Shown piece after piece: positions 42,798-52,329 of a stretch of 64,000 nucleotides of DNA. Origin of the DNA: CAMDKS01 sp964402975 (GTDB lineage Bacteria; Bdellovibrionota_B; Oligoflexia; Oligoflexales; RGVZ01); the NCBI GenBank assembly GCA_964402975.1, contig CAYOEM010000004.1, positions 138,714-202,713 on the forward strand, given 5' to 3'. How positions within the stretch are numbered: position 1 is the first letter of the stretch; each line of letters opens with the position of its first letter. The translations under genes were made by a program, and so were the position numbers. The notes below the pieces were generated by a model that was not told where the DNA came from, made no database searches, and saw only the letters and a list, made by a program, of their open reading frames with translations.

Positions 42798-43922
42798 CTA
42801 GTGCGACTGAAGGGGAGCCGGCTCTTCAAGAACGCGCTGAGCTGTTTTGTAGCCATATGGCTCGAGAAATAAGCTTGAGCCTTTTGCAGTCGGTGCTGAT
42901 TGGTTAACGAATGGGAATTTAACCGCCTGGATGAGACCAGGAGAGAACTGATTCCAGTATTCGTCAGACTTCGAGGGGTTCGTCGTTTCTAGCTCAAGTG
43001 TGATGGTCGGAATGCCGCGCTCGTTACCAGCGTAATTACCAAGGCTTCCAGGATAGAAGGAATAATCGACGATCTTGTAGTTTTTACTTGATGCACTCAT
43101 GAATTGGACCAAGCTGCGCGCTTTTTCTTCGCTCTCGGTTAAAGGCCTGAGTTTTTGATCGCCAGGACCATCGTAATCATAAAACCCAAGAGGGGCATGC
43201 ACGGATATGATCTTGTCTGGTTTGTATGTGTCGATCAGCCAGATCTGAAATAGGGTTTCAATTTCGCTGTTTGGTATGTGGCCAGGGAAATGCTGCTCGT
43301 TTTTCTGACGGCGAGTTACCCACCAATTCTTGGCGGCGCCGTACCAGTCTTGCGTGAAGAAGTTTCGATTTAAATCGACACCCTGACTGTTAACGCGGGT
43401 AGATACTTTGCGGAAGAATCCGTCTGGGTTGACCAATGGAGCGATAACAACTCGGGTGTCGGGCGGGATGATCTGTCGATTTGCGTGTAGGTAATTGGCA
43501 AAGCGAAACGCCAATGGAATTGGGGTTAGTTCATCTGGGTGGACGCCGCTTAGTATAAGAGTCGTCATCTCACCCTTGCCGAACTCAGCAAATATCAGCG
43601 GGCTACCGCTTCCACTTTTCAGCTTTGTTTGCCACTCTATCCCAGAGTTATTACAGCCGTCTCTCTTCGGGTCCCATTTGAACGTGGCATATTGCATAGA
43701 GATTCGGTTACAAAGCACAGTTACGGGATCGGAAGATGTTTGTCCTTCGATAACGAAGTCTTTAAAGTTGTCCCTTAATACAGTCGGAAGAGAGATGAAT
43801 GCTTCTTTAGCGACTTGGTCTGTCGTGCGAAATTCAACCGCCTGACAAACATCCGTAAATACTTGAAAGCCGAGGGCAACTGCTAGGCCAGCGGCTTTAG
43901 TCATGTTTTGGTTTAAGCGCAT
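42798..43922 (-). CDS. M14-family zinc carboxypeptidase, exported
   Basis: A 374-aa exported metallopeptidase. Zinc ligands are H128 and E131 (GVHPDEL) and H242 (SVHAPLGF). Substrate-binding residues are in GVDLNRNF (R186 region), and the catalytic Glu is in TITLELETT. The short catalytic domain with FFRKVSTRVN resembles murein-peptide amidase MpaA-like members, which act on peptidoglycan stem peptides; that substrate is inference. The N-terminus is a signal peptide ending near CQAVE. It overlaps the SprT-like gene by 10 nt; a start at 43904 would remove the overlap. Confidence 0.82.
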   Translation of the reverse strand: MRLNQNMTKAAGLAVALGFQVFTDVCQAVEFRTTDQVAKEAFISLPTVLRDNFKDFVIEGQTSSDPVTVLCNRISMQYATFKWDPKRDGCNNSGIEWQTKLKSGSGSPLIFAEFGKGEMTTLILSGVHPDELTPIPLAFRFANYLHANRQIIPPDTRVVIAPLVNPDGFFRKVSTRVNSQGVDLNRNFFTQDWYGAAKNWWVTRRQKNEQHFPGHIPNSEIETLFQIWLIDTYKPDKIISVHAPLGFYDYDGPGDQKLRPLTESEEKARSLVQFMSASSKNYKIVDYSFYPGSLGNYAGNERGIPTITLELETTNPSKSDEYWNQFSPGLIQAVKFPFVNQSAPTAKGSSLFLEPYGYKTAQRVLEEPAPLQSH

Positions 43923-44491
43923 TCGTCTTGTCTCTCTCGTCGCTTTGATTTTTTGAGATCTCGCGGGGCATAGTCGCTTCTTAACGTTGCGTAATGCTCC
44001 ACTCCCTCTCGCTTAAAGCAAAGAGCACAATAGATATTGTGATCCAGCTCATCCTTGAGATGCCAGCGGTTTTCGCAGTTATTACAAATATAAACATAAC
44101 TGCCTTCCGCGGCCAGCCTCGTGTGCACGTGAACCTCCGGATCAATCCGGTAGCCCGTTTTAGCAAACTCGGCCATTTTCTCGTAAAACCTCTTCGTATG
44201 ACCTGGGTCAAAACCTGAGTGGTAGAGCCATAAGTGCGTCATTTCATGGAAGATTGTGTACGGCAAAAACTGGGGGTTGGCCTGGAAGTAGTGGAGCGAT
44301 AATCGGATTTTATTTTCAAAAAGAACCGCTAGGCCGACTTTGTTGCGCATTTTTTTTGAGAATTCAATGCGAGTATTTGGCCTCATAGCCCCATCCTTTT
44401 GCCCATTAAAATGCGGCAAAAACAGGTCAAAAAAGTATCCGGCCAGAAGCTCGAGGTCTTCTCGATCAAATTGTATAGCAAGGTTTCCCAT
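43913..44491 (-). CDS. SprT-like zinc metallopeptidase
   Basis: A 192-aa cytoplasmic protein of the SprT/Spartan type. The zinc motif is HEMTHLW (H82, E83, H86), with a third ligand probably H98 in DPGHTKRF. A C-terminal zinc ribbon has C136/C139 (CNNC) and C155/C158 (CALC). Eukaryotic relatives cut DNA-protein crosslinks; the bacterial role is less clear. It sits between the LuxE-LuxC fusion and the M14 peptidase on the same strand, probably co-transcribed. Confidence 0.85.
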   Translation of the reverse strand: MGNLAIQFDREDLELLAGYFFDLFLPHFNGQKDGAMRPNTRIEFSKKMRNKVGLAVLFENKIRLSLHYFQANPQFLPYTIFHEMTHLWLYHSGFDPGHTKRFYEKMAEFAKTGYRIDPEVHVHTRLAAEGSYVYICNNCENRWHLKDELDHNIYCALCFKREGVEHYATLRSDYAPRDLKKSKRRERQDECA

Positions 44492-44511
44492 GCTTATTAT
44501 TTTATCGCGAA

Positions 44512-46902
44512 TCAGTCCTCAGTCGCAAAGAAAGGACGCCCCAGATGAGTGCCATCAAATGCTGGACTATCAAGACTTCCGTGACGTGCAAGGCCCATTT
44601 TGTCGAAGGATTTCTCGCTTTTTTGGCATTCCTCAAATTCTTTCATGACATTTTCCGAAACACTGAGAGCCTTTACAGCCATGGATTTGGGAAGTTTGCC
44701 AATAAGTTCACTTTCAGGTGTTGTTTCCGGCAAGATCACGACAGGAATCACCATTTCAAGCCGGCTCAAGCCTGCGAAAAGCCGAGCACCAAGGTTTTGA
44801 AGCGAGCTCTCTGTCACCCCAATCAGAACCCGCGGCTGGCCGCGCGGTCTCGATTTCTCCCACGCTTTGACATGAAATCCACTTTGCATAAGCCGTACGA
44901 ATTCCATAGCTCGCGCCGCCGCTTCGCCGTGAGTTTCTGCTCCATCTGAGATCGTTTCCGGCAAAGCTGAATGAAGCTGTTCTGAAATTTCATCCGACCT
45001 GCCACCAATGACAATTATGGCTCGAGACGAGAGGCATCCTCGCTGTCGTAAAGCTAGCTGATCGCGCAGGACCTGCTGGCAGGTCATTGGGTTATTAAAT
45101 TCTCGTCCATTCACGACCGTGAGACTGGTTATGTGTCCAAATGCGTTGACTCGACCAGGCGCAAAATTTTTGAATTTTCCGCACGTATCATCGTCTCCAA
45201 ATATAAGAACATGTTCGCCGTCTAGCAGATCACTGGGCCCGAGTCGCCATTCAGTAGAAAGCGTGTTGATTTGAAATCCACGCTCTGCTGCAAGTTGGGC
45301 GGCGCGAAAAAGAAACGTATCTCTTCCTTGGATACCGGCAATCGTCGGCACGCGTACTCTCATGTCAAGCCCGAGCAGAAGTCCTGCCATGATCGGCTGA
45401 ATGAGGGCAAGTGAGTGACTAGACGGCGCGATCAAAAGCCAGCGCTGAGGTGTGGTGAGTGCGCTTACCGAGCGTAGTGCTGACGCAACTAGTTCTCTGT
45501 CCCCGTTGGGAATGCCTGACAGTAAATCTGTAAGTGCTTCTTTGGCAAGATGCGTACTTTGTAATTCGTTGATAAGTCTTTGTTGAGCATCCAAATCTTT
45601 GCAGAGATCTAAAAACCATCTGCGAACGGACGGTGCTTTCGGCAAAATAACGTTTGAATTTAGGCGCAAGGCAGGCCCAAGTTTGGCTGATTTTGTTTGC
45701 GCATACTCTGCGCTTTCCAGGTTAGCGGCGTTTGATGCAGAATCTGCAAGCATCGAGCAGCCCTTAAGCGGTGCATTTGGCACGCGGCCTTCAAGTGAAA
45801 ATAGTCCACTCTGTTCGACGTTCACCAAGTCTTCCGTCTGGATCGGTATGACGCCATTCCTTGAGAGAAGATCAATCCTAGCGTGGTCATGTACAAGTAG
45901 AGCTCCGGTGCCCGTTTGCTCGGCTCTCGACGGTTCTGTCATCACTGCAACCGTCACCCACCATGGAAACTTGAAACGGCGCCGATCAAGACTTGAATCA
46001 GAGGGTCTTACAACGAAGTCCCACGCTTGACTGGCTAGTTCACACATACCGTATTCACTGACGATGGATGACGTCTCCACTGCAAATGCGTCACCCATTA
46101 GTTTGTAAAGCTCGCCGCGCGAGATATCTCGACTCTTGCCCTTGGTGCCGCCGGTCTCTATGAGAATGCTGCCTTTGGGCAGTAATAATTTTGGTTTTCC
46201 AGCCCGCTGCCATTCGTCTAAAAAATGCACATAATGAAAGGCCGTACCCACGATACAGATGGGCTGCTTTGTTTTTGACGCGTCTTCGATGCAATTAAGA
46301 ACGTTTTTTAGGTTTAGATGGTCTGCATAATTTAGCGGCCAAACCTCACCAAACCAGCTGATCATTTGTGCAAGGCTGGAGTCGGGCCACTTTTCCACAT
46401 CTGGCACCAAGCTTAAAATCGACATGTTCAAAAAATTATCAGAAAACGGCAGGACAAGGGTTTCAAGGACGCCTAAAAACCCCGCAATGCTTGCTGCCTT
46501 ATAAAAACGCAAACCTTCGGGCGTAAAAGCTGACCTTGAACGTCCTTCAGGGCCTGAGTTTGTTCCGCTGGACAGGAATATCCTCAGCTTATCCACAGGC
46601 AGCCAAAGCCTTGAGGGGTCTCCTCTAAAGGTGCGAATAGGTAGATAAGAGGGGGCATTCATACGACTGTCAACGAGAGGCCAGGCAAGGCTTTCCGCTT
46701 TTTGCACAGGTGATGTCAACAGCTTAGAAAGTGCCTTAAAATCATGCGGCTCAGCCGTTTCAAAGCAGCTGATTGCTTCAAAATCAGGCGACCTATTGCG
46801 GCTAACTAAGATTTCCACAAGATCGGCAGCATCATTTCGCGTCTGCCGCAGATGTTTTAGCAGGGCACTAAAATGATTGTGTTTCGTCTTTCGATTAAGC
46901 AT
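44512..46902 (-). CDS. LuxE-like acyl-protein synthetase fused to LuxC-like acyl-CoA reductase
   Basis: A 796-aa single chain that combines two parts of a fatty-acid reductase system. Residues about 90-390 resemble LuxE/acyl-protein synthetase: FLSSGTNSGPEGRS, ETGGTKGKS, and SEYGMCELASQ, the ATP/AMP-forming core. Residues about 450-796 resemble LuxC: GDDDTCGKFKNFAPG, FGHITSLTVVNG, then the nucleophile in LRQRGCLSSRAII (Cys623). LuxC and LuxE normally are separate proteins that hand over the acyl group to give an aldehyde. ATG 46902 is chosen, with AAAGG upstream. No luxAB is in the window. Function as a reductase is strongly suggested but not proven. Confidence 0.8.
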   Translation of the reverse strand: MLNRKTKHNHFSALLKHLRQTRNDAADLVEILVSRNRSPDFEAISCFETAEPHDFKALSKLLTSPVQKAESLAWPLVDSRMNAPSYLPIRTFRGDPSRLWLPVDKLRIFLSSGTNSGPEGRSRSAFTPEGLRFYKAASIAGFLGVLETLVLPFSDNFLNMSILSLVPDVEKWPDSSLAQMISWFGEVWPLNYADHLNLKNVLNCIEDASKTKQPICIVGTAFHYVHFLDEWQRAGKPKLLLPKGSILIETGGTKGKSRDISRGELYKLMGDAFAVETSSIVSEYGMCELASQAWDFVVRPSDSSLDRRRFKFPWWVTVAVMTEPSRAEQTGTGALLVHDHARIDLLSRNGVIPIQTEDLVNVEQSGLFSLEGRVPNAPLKGCSMLADSASNAANLESAEYAQTKSAKLGPALRLNSNVILPKAPSVRRWFLDLCKDLDAQQRLINELQSTHLAKEALTDLLSGIPNGDRELVASALRSVSALTTPQRWLLIAPSSHSLALIQPIMAGLLLGLDMRVRVPTIAGIQGRDTFLFRAAQLAAERGFQINTLSTEWRLGPSDLLDGEHVLIFGDDDTCGKFKNFAPGRVNAFGHITSLTVVNGREFNNPMTCQQVLRDQLALRQRGCLSSRAIIVIGGRSDEISEQLHSALPETISDGAETHGEAAARAMEFVRLMQSGFHVKAWEKSRPRGQPRVLIGVTESSLQNLGARLFAGLSRLEMVIPVVILPETTPESELIGKLPKSMAVKALSVSENVMKEFEECQKSEKSFDKMGLARHGSLDSPAFDGTHLGRPFFATED

Positions 46903-47069
46903 GGCCCAAGCCTTTGGGGGGTATTTTGGATAGACACCCAAGAATTGGCAGGATATAACTAAAAATTAGAACGAAAGTCCAAATAAATTAGGCATTAGGA
47001 CCTCCCGCTTTCAGCGTTGTCCCATCCCGGGAAGACGGCAGCAAGGGGTCTGGCGAAGAGGGCATCGGC

Positions 47070-48050
47070 ATGTCGTCAGAGTATTTCGTAAAGCTTGATA
47101 GGTTTGAGGGGCCTTTGGACCTTCTATTGCACCTTATCAAAGTGCACGAAATCGACATCTTCGCCATCGACATCTTTAAGCTAACGACTGAGTATTTAGG
47201 TTACCTTCGACTTGTAAAGTTTGATGATATCTCGGAAGCCGGCGAGTTTGTGGCGATGGGTGCCACGCTGATTGAGATCAAAAGCCGAAGTCTGCTGCCT
47301 ACGGAAGATCGCAAAGTTCTCAACGAAGACGGCATTGAAGAAGATCCTCTAAAGACTCTTCAAGACCGCCTCTTGCAGTACGAGATGATTCGTAAAGCAG
47401 CCGAGTGGTTGTCGCAAAGCCCACAAATGGGCGTCGAGATTCAGACCAATCACGAGCACGAGCGTTTGGCGGAAGTCTTTAAAGATGTGGAGACACCGCT
47501 TGAGGGCGATCCCGCTAGACTGATCATTTTATTTGATCAAATCATGCGCGATCTTGCAGATCGTAAGGCTGCCAAAATTGAAGCCAAGACCCACGGCATC
47601 ACACTGGAACAAACTATTGAGCGTTTTGACGAGTACATCCAAACCGTTCGCTTTGGCATGTTCCAAGGTCTCTATAATAAATTCCGTAGCCGCTATGATA
47701 TGGTCGTTCATCTGATGGCGGTGCTCGAGCTATCTAAACAGCAGAAACTTCGAGTCTTTCAACAAGACATGATGGGCCCTCTGTGGTTCTACCGTGGAGA
47801 TCTCGATCAATCGATTTTACCGGTTGCCTCTGCCACGCCGATGCACGATTCAACAACCGACGCTGAAGTTGTCGATGTGCCGGTTGCGGCCCAAGATACT
47901 GACGAAGATGCGGCTAAATATATCGTCGCAGAAGTTCCTAGTGGCTCTTTGATGGGCGCCAACGCGGCTGCTGCAGTCGATGCTGACAATATTGAAACAA
48001 TCACTGAAACGACTTCTTCTTCGGATTCCATGCTGGAGGTAGATCCATGA
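47070..48050 (+). CDS. scpA: Segregation and condensation protein A
   Basis: Kleisin subunit of the SMC-ScpAB condensin. The N-terminus VKLDRFEGPLDLLLHLIKVH (quoted in part) contacts the SMC neck; IEIKSRSLLPTE and the winged-helix C-region (FLAVLEL-like MAVLELSKQQKLRVFQQD) are present. At 326 aa it is longer than usual because of an Asp/Glu/Ala-rich tail after about residue 250. It overlaps scpB by ATGA. It lies divergent from the LuxE-LuxC gene. Confidence 0.93.
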   Translation: MSSEYFVKLDRFEGPLDLLLHLIKVHEIDIFAIDIFKLTTEYLGYLRLVKFDDISEAGEFVAMGATLIEIKSRSLLPTEDRKVLNEDGIEEDPLKTLQDRLLQYEMIRKAAEWLSQSPQMGVEIQTNHEHERLAEVFKDVETPLEGDPARLIILFDQIMRDLADRKAAKIEAKTHGITLEQTIERFDEYIQTVRFGMFQGLYNKFRSRYDMVVHLMAVLELSKQQKLRVFQQDMMGPLWFYRGDLDQSILPVASATPMHDSTTDAEVVDVPVAAQDTDEDAAKYIVAEVPSGSLMGANAAAAVDADNIETITETTSSSDSMLEVDP

Positions 48051-49438
48051 CCGGTTTTGATCATGACCATGACGAAACAACAGAAAAGCCTGACGTTAAC
48101 TTTAACATCGAGGATGCGGTAAGCACGGCCGTGGGTGAGCCAGTGTTTTCAGAAGAAGGCGAAGAGCTTTCAACTGCGGTGTCCGAAGATGCTGCCAGCA
48201 CCGAAGAACGTTTAGATGCTGACTCCGAAGAGGACCTAGCGGAAGAGTCTGACGATCAAGACGAGCCGTCAGAAGAAGCTGAAGAGTCTACAGACGAGAC
48301 GCTTCAGGCCGATTCAGACGAGACCACAGACGAAGGTACTTTGACTGAAAGTGACGATGAGGAGGGCTCTGCAGCGACGACAGTCTTGGCTGAGGAGCTG
48401 ACATTATTTGGAAAAATTGAGTCCATTATATTTGCTTCTCCTAAGCCCATGCGAGCAGTCGAGATCCATGATCTGCTCACAGAGCAAGGCTACACGCTGA
48501 AAGAAGTTCAAGATGCCTGTGATGAACTCATTGAATTTTACCGTGACCGAGCTGGTGGCTTTCATCTGAAGTACATCAAACGCATGGGCTACCAGTTCCA
48601 GACGACTCCGGCAGCAAAATCTCTTATGGAGAAGCAATTTGCTAGTCGTCCAAGGCCACTTTCGCGAGCATCCCTTGAGACTTTGGCCGTGATTGCTTAC
48701 AGGCAAAAGCAATCTAAGGGTGTGACCCGCGCCGAGGTAGAATTCATCCGCGGGGTTGATGCTGGGTCGATCTTTAAAACTCTCGTTGAACGCAACATGC
48801 TGACTTGTATTGGCCGTAAGGAAATTCCAGGGCGTCCTATGATGTTTGGCGTGACGGATGAGTTTTTGAAGATTTTTCAATTGGGATCGATCAACGATTT
48901 GCCTGCGCTTGAAAGCTTTCAAACGCCGCAAGATATTCTTGATGCAGCTAATCAGAAAATCACCGACTTTGAAGCTGAACAAGCTGGAGTCGACACCGAA
49001 CAGTTTATTGCTGATGAAGAGTATTCAGAAACCGTTCGCGGCGAGGCTGATTTTAATCCGCTTTCCGCCGAAGCTCCGACCTACGCCCCGACACTCGAGT
49101 CGGTCCCGGACGAGGAAACCGAGTCCAAGGCCGATCTTATCGATGTGCTCAATGAGGGTCAGGTTGCTTGGAGTGCCTCAGAGGGGCATACTGAAGATCG
49201 ACCCATTCAGGGCGCTACCGCAGGTGGCGTCATTAATTCCATTGATGCGATCGATGAGAGCGAGTGGGGAGATGTAAAACCAGTCGAGATGACTGTCAAC
49301 GCTGCGGAACAGAGTTTAGATGAAACATCTGACCGCGAATCGGGTGAGGCTCTATTAGATGAGCGAGATGAGACTGCAGAAGTGGCTCTCCCAGCTGGGG
49401 ATAGCCAGCCGCCGCGAGGCGGAGAAGTGGATCAGTGA
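48047..49438 (+). CDS. scpB: Segregation and condensation protein B with long acidic extensions
   Basis: Kite subunit of the condensin complex. The conserved core is about residues 120-300: KIESIIFASPKPMRAVEI, GYQFQTTPAAK, RPLSRASLETLAVIAYRQ, TRAEVEFIRGVDAGSI and GRPMMFGVTDEFL. At 463 aa it is over twice the usual length. The first about 115 residues are a run of Glu/Asp/Ser/Thr, and the last about 150 are also acidic. These extensions may be disordered or bind partners. Its stop lies 80 nt inside rluB. Confidence 0.92.
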   Translation: MTGFDHDHDETTEKPDVNFNIEDAVSTAVGEPVFSEEGEELSTAVSEDAASTEERLDADSEEDLAEESDDQDEPSEEAEESTDETLQADSDETTDEGTLTESDDEEGSAATTVLAEELTLFGKIESIIFASPKPMRAVEIHDLLTEQGYTLKEVQDACDELIEFYRDRAGGFHLKYIKRMGYQFQTTPAAKSLMEKQFASRPRPLSRASLETLAVIAYRQKQSKGVTRAEVEFIRGVDAGSIFKTLVERNMLTCIGRKEIPGRPMMFGVTDEFLKIFQLGSINDLPALESFQTPQDILDAANQKITDFEAEQAGVDTEQFIADEEYSETVRGEADFNPLSAEAPTYAPTLESVPDEETESKADLIDVLNEGQVAWSASEGHTEDRPIQGATAGGVINSIDAIDESEWGDVKPVEMTVNAAEQSLDETSDRESGEALLDERDETAEVALPAGDSQPPRGGEVDQ

Positions 49439-50456
49439 GGGCCGTCTTGCCGTCAATGGCAAGCAGGTCGTAGAGCTGGGCACTAAGGTCAACACAGAAA
49501 CAGACCGTATATTTTTGGATGGCAAATTGGTTCGCGCCAAGGTGCCACCGAAGGTGTACTGGCTTTTAAACAAGCCGGACAAAATCCTGACGGCTCGAAG
49601 TGATGACGACAAACCTACCATTTACGACATCCCCATGGTGGCCAAGGCGAAGTTTCTTGTCTCGCCGGTGGGTCGACTTGATTTTCGCACGGAAGGGTTA
49701 TTGCTTTTGACCAATGATGGAGAGCTTAGCTATAAGCTTTGCCGTCCTGAGTATCATGTGCCGAGAGAATATCAGGTGCTGCTTGACGCCCGGCTCTCCA
49801 AGGAGCAGGAACAAATCATCCGCAAGGGTGTCGAGCTTGAGGATGGGCCAGTTAAAAACGTAAAAATAACCTTTGTCCATGGCACGAACATGGGCGTATC
49901 AACGGGCGCATGGTATGTGATCACCGTCCATGAGGGGAGAAATCGCTTGGTAAGACGACTGTTTGAGCATTTCAATAGACGCGTTGTTCGACTCATACGG
50001 GTTGCTTTTGGAGACATAAGACTTCCAGTTGATTTGCCTTCGGGCGAGTACCGGCAGCTCACAACTGAAGAGGTCACTAAACTTCGACAAGCAACCGACG
50101 TTGCAGTCGACAAGGCGTCCTCGCCAAAAATATCCAAAGCACGCAAGCGGGCTCTAAGAAAGCCGCTGTCCGCAAGGCCAAAAGATGCTGCGCCTAAGAT
50201 GTTAAGCGGCAAGGCTCGAAGACCGAAGACTACAAGTCAAGACGCGAGACCTACAGCTCACGTAAAATCAAAGTCACCCCATAAGCCAGGCAAGACGTCT
50301 GCTGATAAGTCACGGCCCATGCAAAAGACTCAGTCCTCGTCATCAAGACCGACGAAGTCTGCTTCGAAGTCTAGACACACGTCAAAACCAGCCCACAAAA
50401 AATCTGGCCCCTCTCGCGGTGGGTCAGGCAAGAGCACTTCTGCTAGACGAGGCTAA
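49359..50456 (+). CDS. rluB: 23S rRNA pseudouridine synthase RluB-type, with basic tail
   Basis: Modifies uridine in 23S rRNA (helix 89 region, by family). The S4 domain is MRLQKWLSQLGIASRREAEK; the catalytic Asp is in GRLDFRTEGLLLLTNDGEL. The tail from about 250 is Lys/Ser/Arg/Pro-rich and likely disordered, RNA-binding. GAGG at 49346-49349 fits ATG 49359; ATG 49368 is also possible. The start lies inside scpB, overlapping by 80 nt in another frame. RluB, RluE and RluF are hard to tell apart, so the symbol is a family call. Confidence 0.88.
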   Translation: MSEMRLQKWLSQLGIASRREAEKWISEGRLAVNGKQVVELGTKVNTETDRIFLDGKLVRAKVPPKVYWLLNKPDKILTARSDDDKPTIYDIPMVAKAKFLVSPVGRLDFRTEGLLLLTNDGELSYKLCRPEYHVPREYQVLLDARLSKEQEQIIRKGVELEDGPVKNVKITFVHGTNMGVSTGAWYVITVHEGRNRLVRRLFEHFNRRVVRLIRVAFGDIRLPVDLPSGEYRQLTTEEVTKLRQATDVAVDKASSPKISKARKRALRKPLSARPKDAAPKMLSGKARRPKTTSQDARPTAHVKSKSPHKPGKTSADKSRPMQKTQSSSSRPTKSASKSRHTSKPAHKKSGPSRGGSGKSTSARRG

Positions 50457-50464
50457 GAGAGTCC

Positions 50465-51457
50465 ATGAAGCTAGCGACCCTAAAAGATAAGACCAGAGAC
50501 GGCCAACTAGTGGTCGTCTCCCGCGACAACTCAAAGATTACGGACGCAGCAAGCGCAGCCCGCACCATGCAAGAGGCTCTTGATCGGTGGGATGAGGTTA
50601 AACCAAAGTTGGAGTCCATCTACCGAGACCTCAATGACGGCAAGATCAGCGGTCGGCCATTTGTTGTAGAGCAGCTGACAGCGCCGTTACCTAGGGCTTA
50701 CGAGTGGATTGACGGGTCTGCCTATATCAACCACGTGTTATTGGTGCGCAAAGCTCGCAACGCTGAGCCGCCGAAAACTTTAAAAACTGATCCGCTCATT
50801 TATCAAGGCGGCTCAGGAGTCTTGCTTGGCCCGAGAGATCCTATTTATTTGGCCGATGAGGCGTGGGGCTGTGATTTCGAATCAGAAGTGGCGGTGATTC
50901 TCGGCGATACGCCGCAGGGCACAACGAAAGAAAACGCCGGCAAATACATTCGCCTCATCACAATTTTAAATGACGTGAGCCTGCGCAATTTAATTCCGGC
51001 AGAACTTGAGAAAGGCTTTGGCTTTTTTCAAAGTAAACCGGCTTCTGCCTTTGCGCCGATTGCCGTCACGCCCGATGAGTTAGGAGACGCTTGGCAGGGT
51101 GGACGAGTGCATTTGCCGCTTGTCACCCATTACAATGGTCAGAAGTTTGGAGATCCCAACGCGGGGCCTGAGATGTTCTTTGGGTTTCATGAGCTGATCG
51201 AGCATATTACGAAGACTAGGGCCTACACCGCTGGCACCATCTTAGGATCTGGCACGGTCTCTAATGAAGACCGAGCCAGAGGCAGTAGCTGCCTTGCAGA
51301 AAAACGAATGATTGAGATCATCGATACCGGCAAGGCGTCGACGCCTTTCATGAAACCCGGCGACCGGGTCGAGATTGAGATGTTTGACAAGTCGGGCCGC
51401 TCAATTTTTGGTAAAATTAGTCAGCAAGTCGTGGCTGAGCCAGCGGGCTCCAAGTAA
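50465..51457 (+). CDS. Fumarylacetoacetate hydrolase-family protein
   Basis: A 330-aa enzyme of the FAH fold. Metal-binding residues are in WGCDFESEVAVILGD; LNDVSLRNL, KPASAFAPIAVTPDEL (quoted in part) and GTILGSGTVSN are family landmarks. The members cleave or decarboxylate diketo acids in aromatic and amino-acid breakdown. The unusual N-terminal 70 residues suggest the bacterial two-domain type. No tyrosine-degradation genes are nearby, so the substrate is unknown. It starts 9 bp after rluB with GAGAG upstream. Confidence 0.85.
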   Translation: MKLATLKDKTRDGQLVVVSRDNSKITDAASAARTMQEALDRWDEVKPKLESIYRDLNDGKISGRPFVVEQLTAPLPRAYEWIDGSAYINHVLLVRKARNAEPPKTLKTDPLIYQGGSGVLLGPRDPIYLADEAWGCDFESEVAVILGDTPQGTTKENAGKYIRLITILNDVSLRNLIPAELEKGFGFFQSKPASAFAPIAVTPDELGDAWQGGRVHLPLVTHYNGQKFGDPNAGPEMFFGFHELIEHITKTRAYTAGTILGSGTVSNEDRARGSSCLAEKRMIEIIDTGKASTPFMKPGDRVEIEMFDKSGRSIFGKISQQVVAEPAGSK

Positions 51458-51490
51458 GTCGGATAAATCTTTTAGGAGAGGAGACATCTG

Positions 51491-52288
51491 ATGACAGTGA
51501 GATCATGCTCAAGGATCGTTTCGTTAGCGTTAGGCATGCTAGGTCTTCTGGCCTCCTTAGAGGCTTTTGCGCGTAACGAGACGGCCTCTCAGCCTCGTCT
51601 TAATTACAAAGAAGAAGGATCATTTGGTAGCGTTCGTCCAAACGACGTGGCCAAACCTGCTGCCACCGACTTAACTCCAGAGCGTCAAGCAAGGTCGGTT
51701 GATACAGATGGATCTGACAGTAGCCAAAGCTACTGGTCTTCAGGCAGCAGTAAACCAAAGTACAGAGAGATCTATGAGTCGATGACAAAACGCGGGAGCT
51801 CATACAGCGAAGACGATGAACTGGGGATCTCCATTGGCATAGGTCTTGGATTTAAAACATTTCACGGCAGTGCAGGGGTGACGTTTCCATTTAACCGCTA
51901 CGCGGCCTGGGGCCTCAATGCCGGCTATATGAACCAAGAGGACAAAGAATTAGCAACGGCCAGGTCCATGGGAGAGGCTGATTTTATTTTACGCCTGCCA
52001 AACCCGAGCCCGTTTACACCCTTTGTGACACTAGGGGTTGGTTATGAATCATGGCGCCGCGCAAAGGATGATGGCGAAGGACTAGAGGTGTTTGATCAGT
52101 CAGAAAGCCCGACCATCAACTCATCCATGGGCGGAGCCATTCGTCTTGCTCGCTACGTAGCCCTTACAGGCGCACTTAAGTCGACGACTTACACGGCCGA
52201 TCCCCCCAGGGTTTTCACAGGCGATCACAGGGCGGCCGAGTCTCGTACTGAGGAACGGTTTGATTTGGGTATCGCTTTGATGTTCTAG
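51491..52288 (+). CDS. Outer-membrane beta-barrel protein, about 265 aa
   Basis: Exported protein: a signal peptide (VSLALGMLGLLASLEAFA), a Ser-rich 80-residue linker, then an eight-strand-like barrel segment. The strands start at GISIGIGLGFKTFHGSAGVT and end with RFDLGIALMF, a C-terminal Phe typical for BAM substrates. It resembles general OmpW/OmpA-like small barrels but no family could be fixed. AGGAGAGGAG gives a very strong ribosome-binding site, suggesting high expression. Confidence 0.65.
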   Translation: MTVRSCSRIVSLALGMLGLLASLEAFARNETASQPRLNYKEEGSFGSVRPNDVAKPAATDLTPERQARSVDTDGSDSSQSYWSSGSSKPKYREIYESMTKRGSSYSEDDELGISIGIGLGFKTFHGSAGVTFPFNRYAAWGLNAGYMNQEDKELATARSMGEADFILRLPNPSPFTPFVTLGVGYESWRRAKDDGEGLEVFDQSESPTINSSMGGAIRLARYVALTGALKSTTYTADPPRVFTGDHRAAESRTEERFDLGIALMF

Positions 52289-52329
52289 GCGATAAAATCT
52301 AGGCCCAAAAAAAATTCGAGGGTCTTTTT

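Noticed and set aside
44545..46030. Long open frames opposite the LuxE-LuxC gene
   Set aside because: They share no family features and lie fully inside a well-supported gene.
46985..47069. GGGAAGACGGCAGCAAGG upstream of scpA looked like the core of SRP 4.5S RNA
   Set aside because: The conserved loop pair (CAGG ... GGAAGGxAGCAGC) is not met and no continuous outer helix could be drawn.
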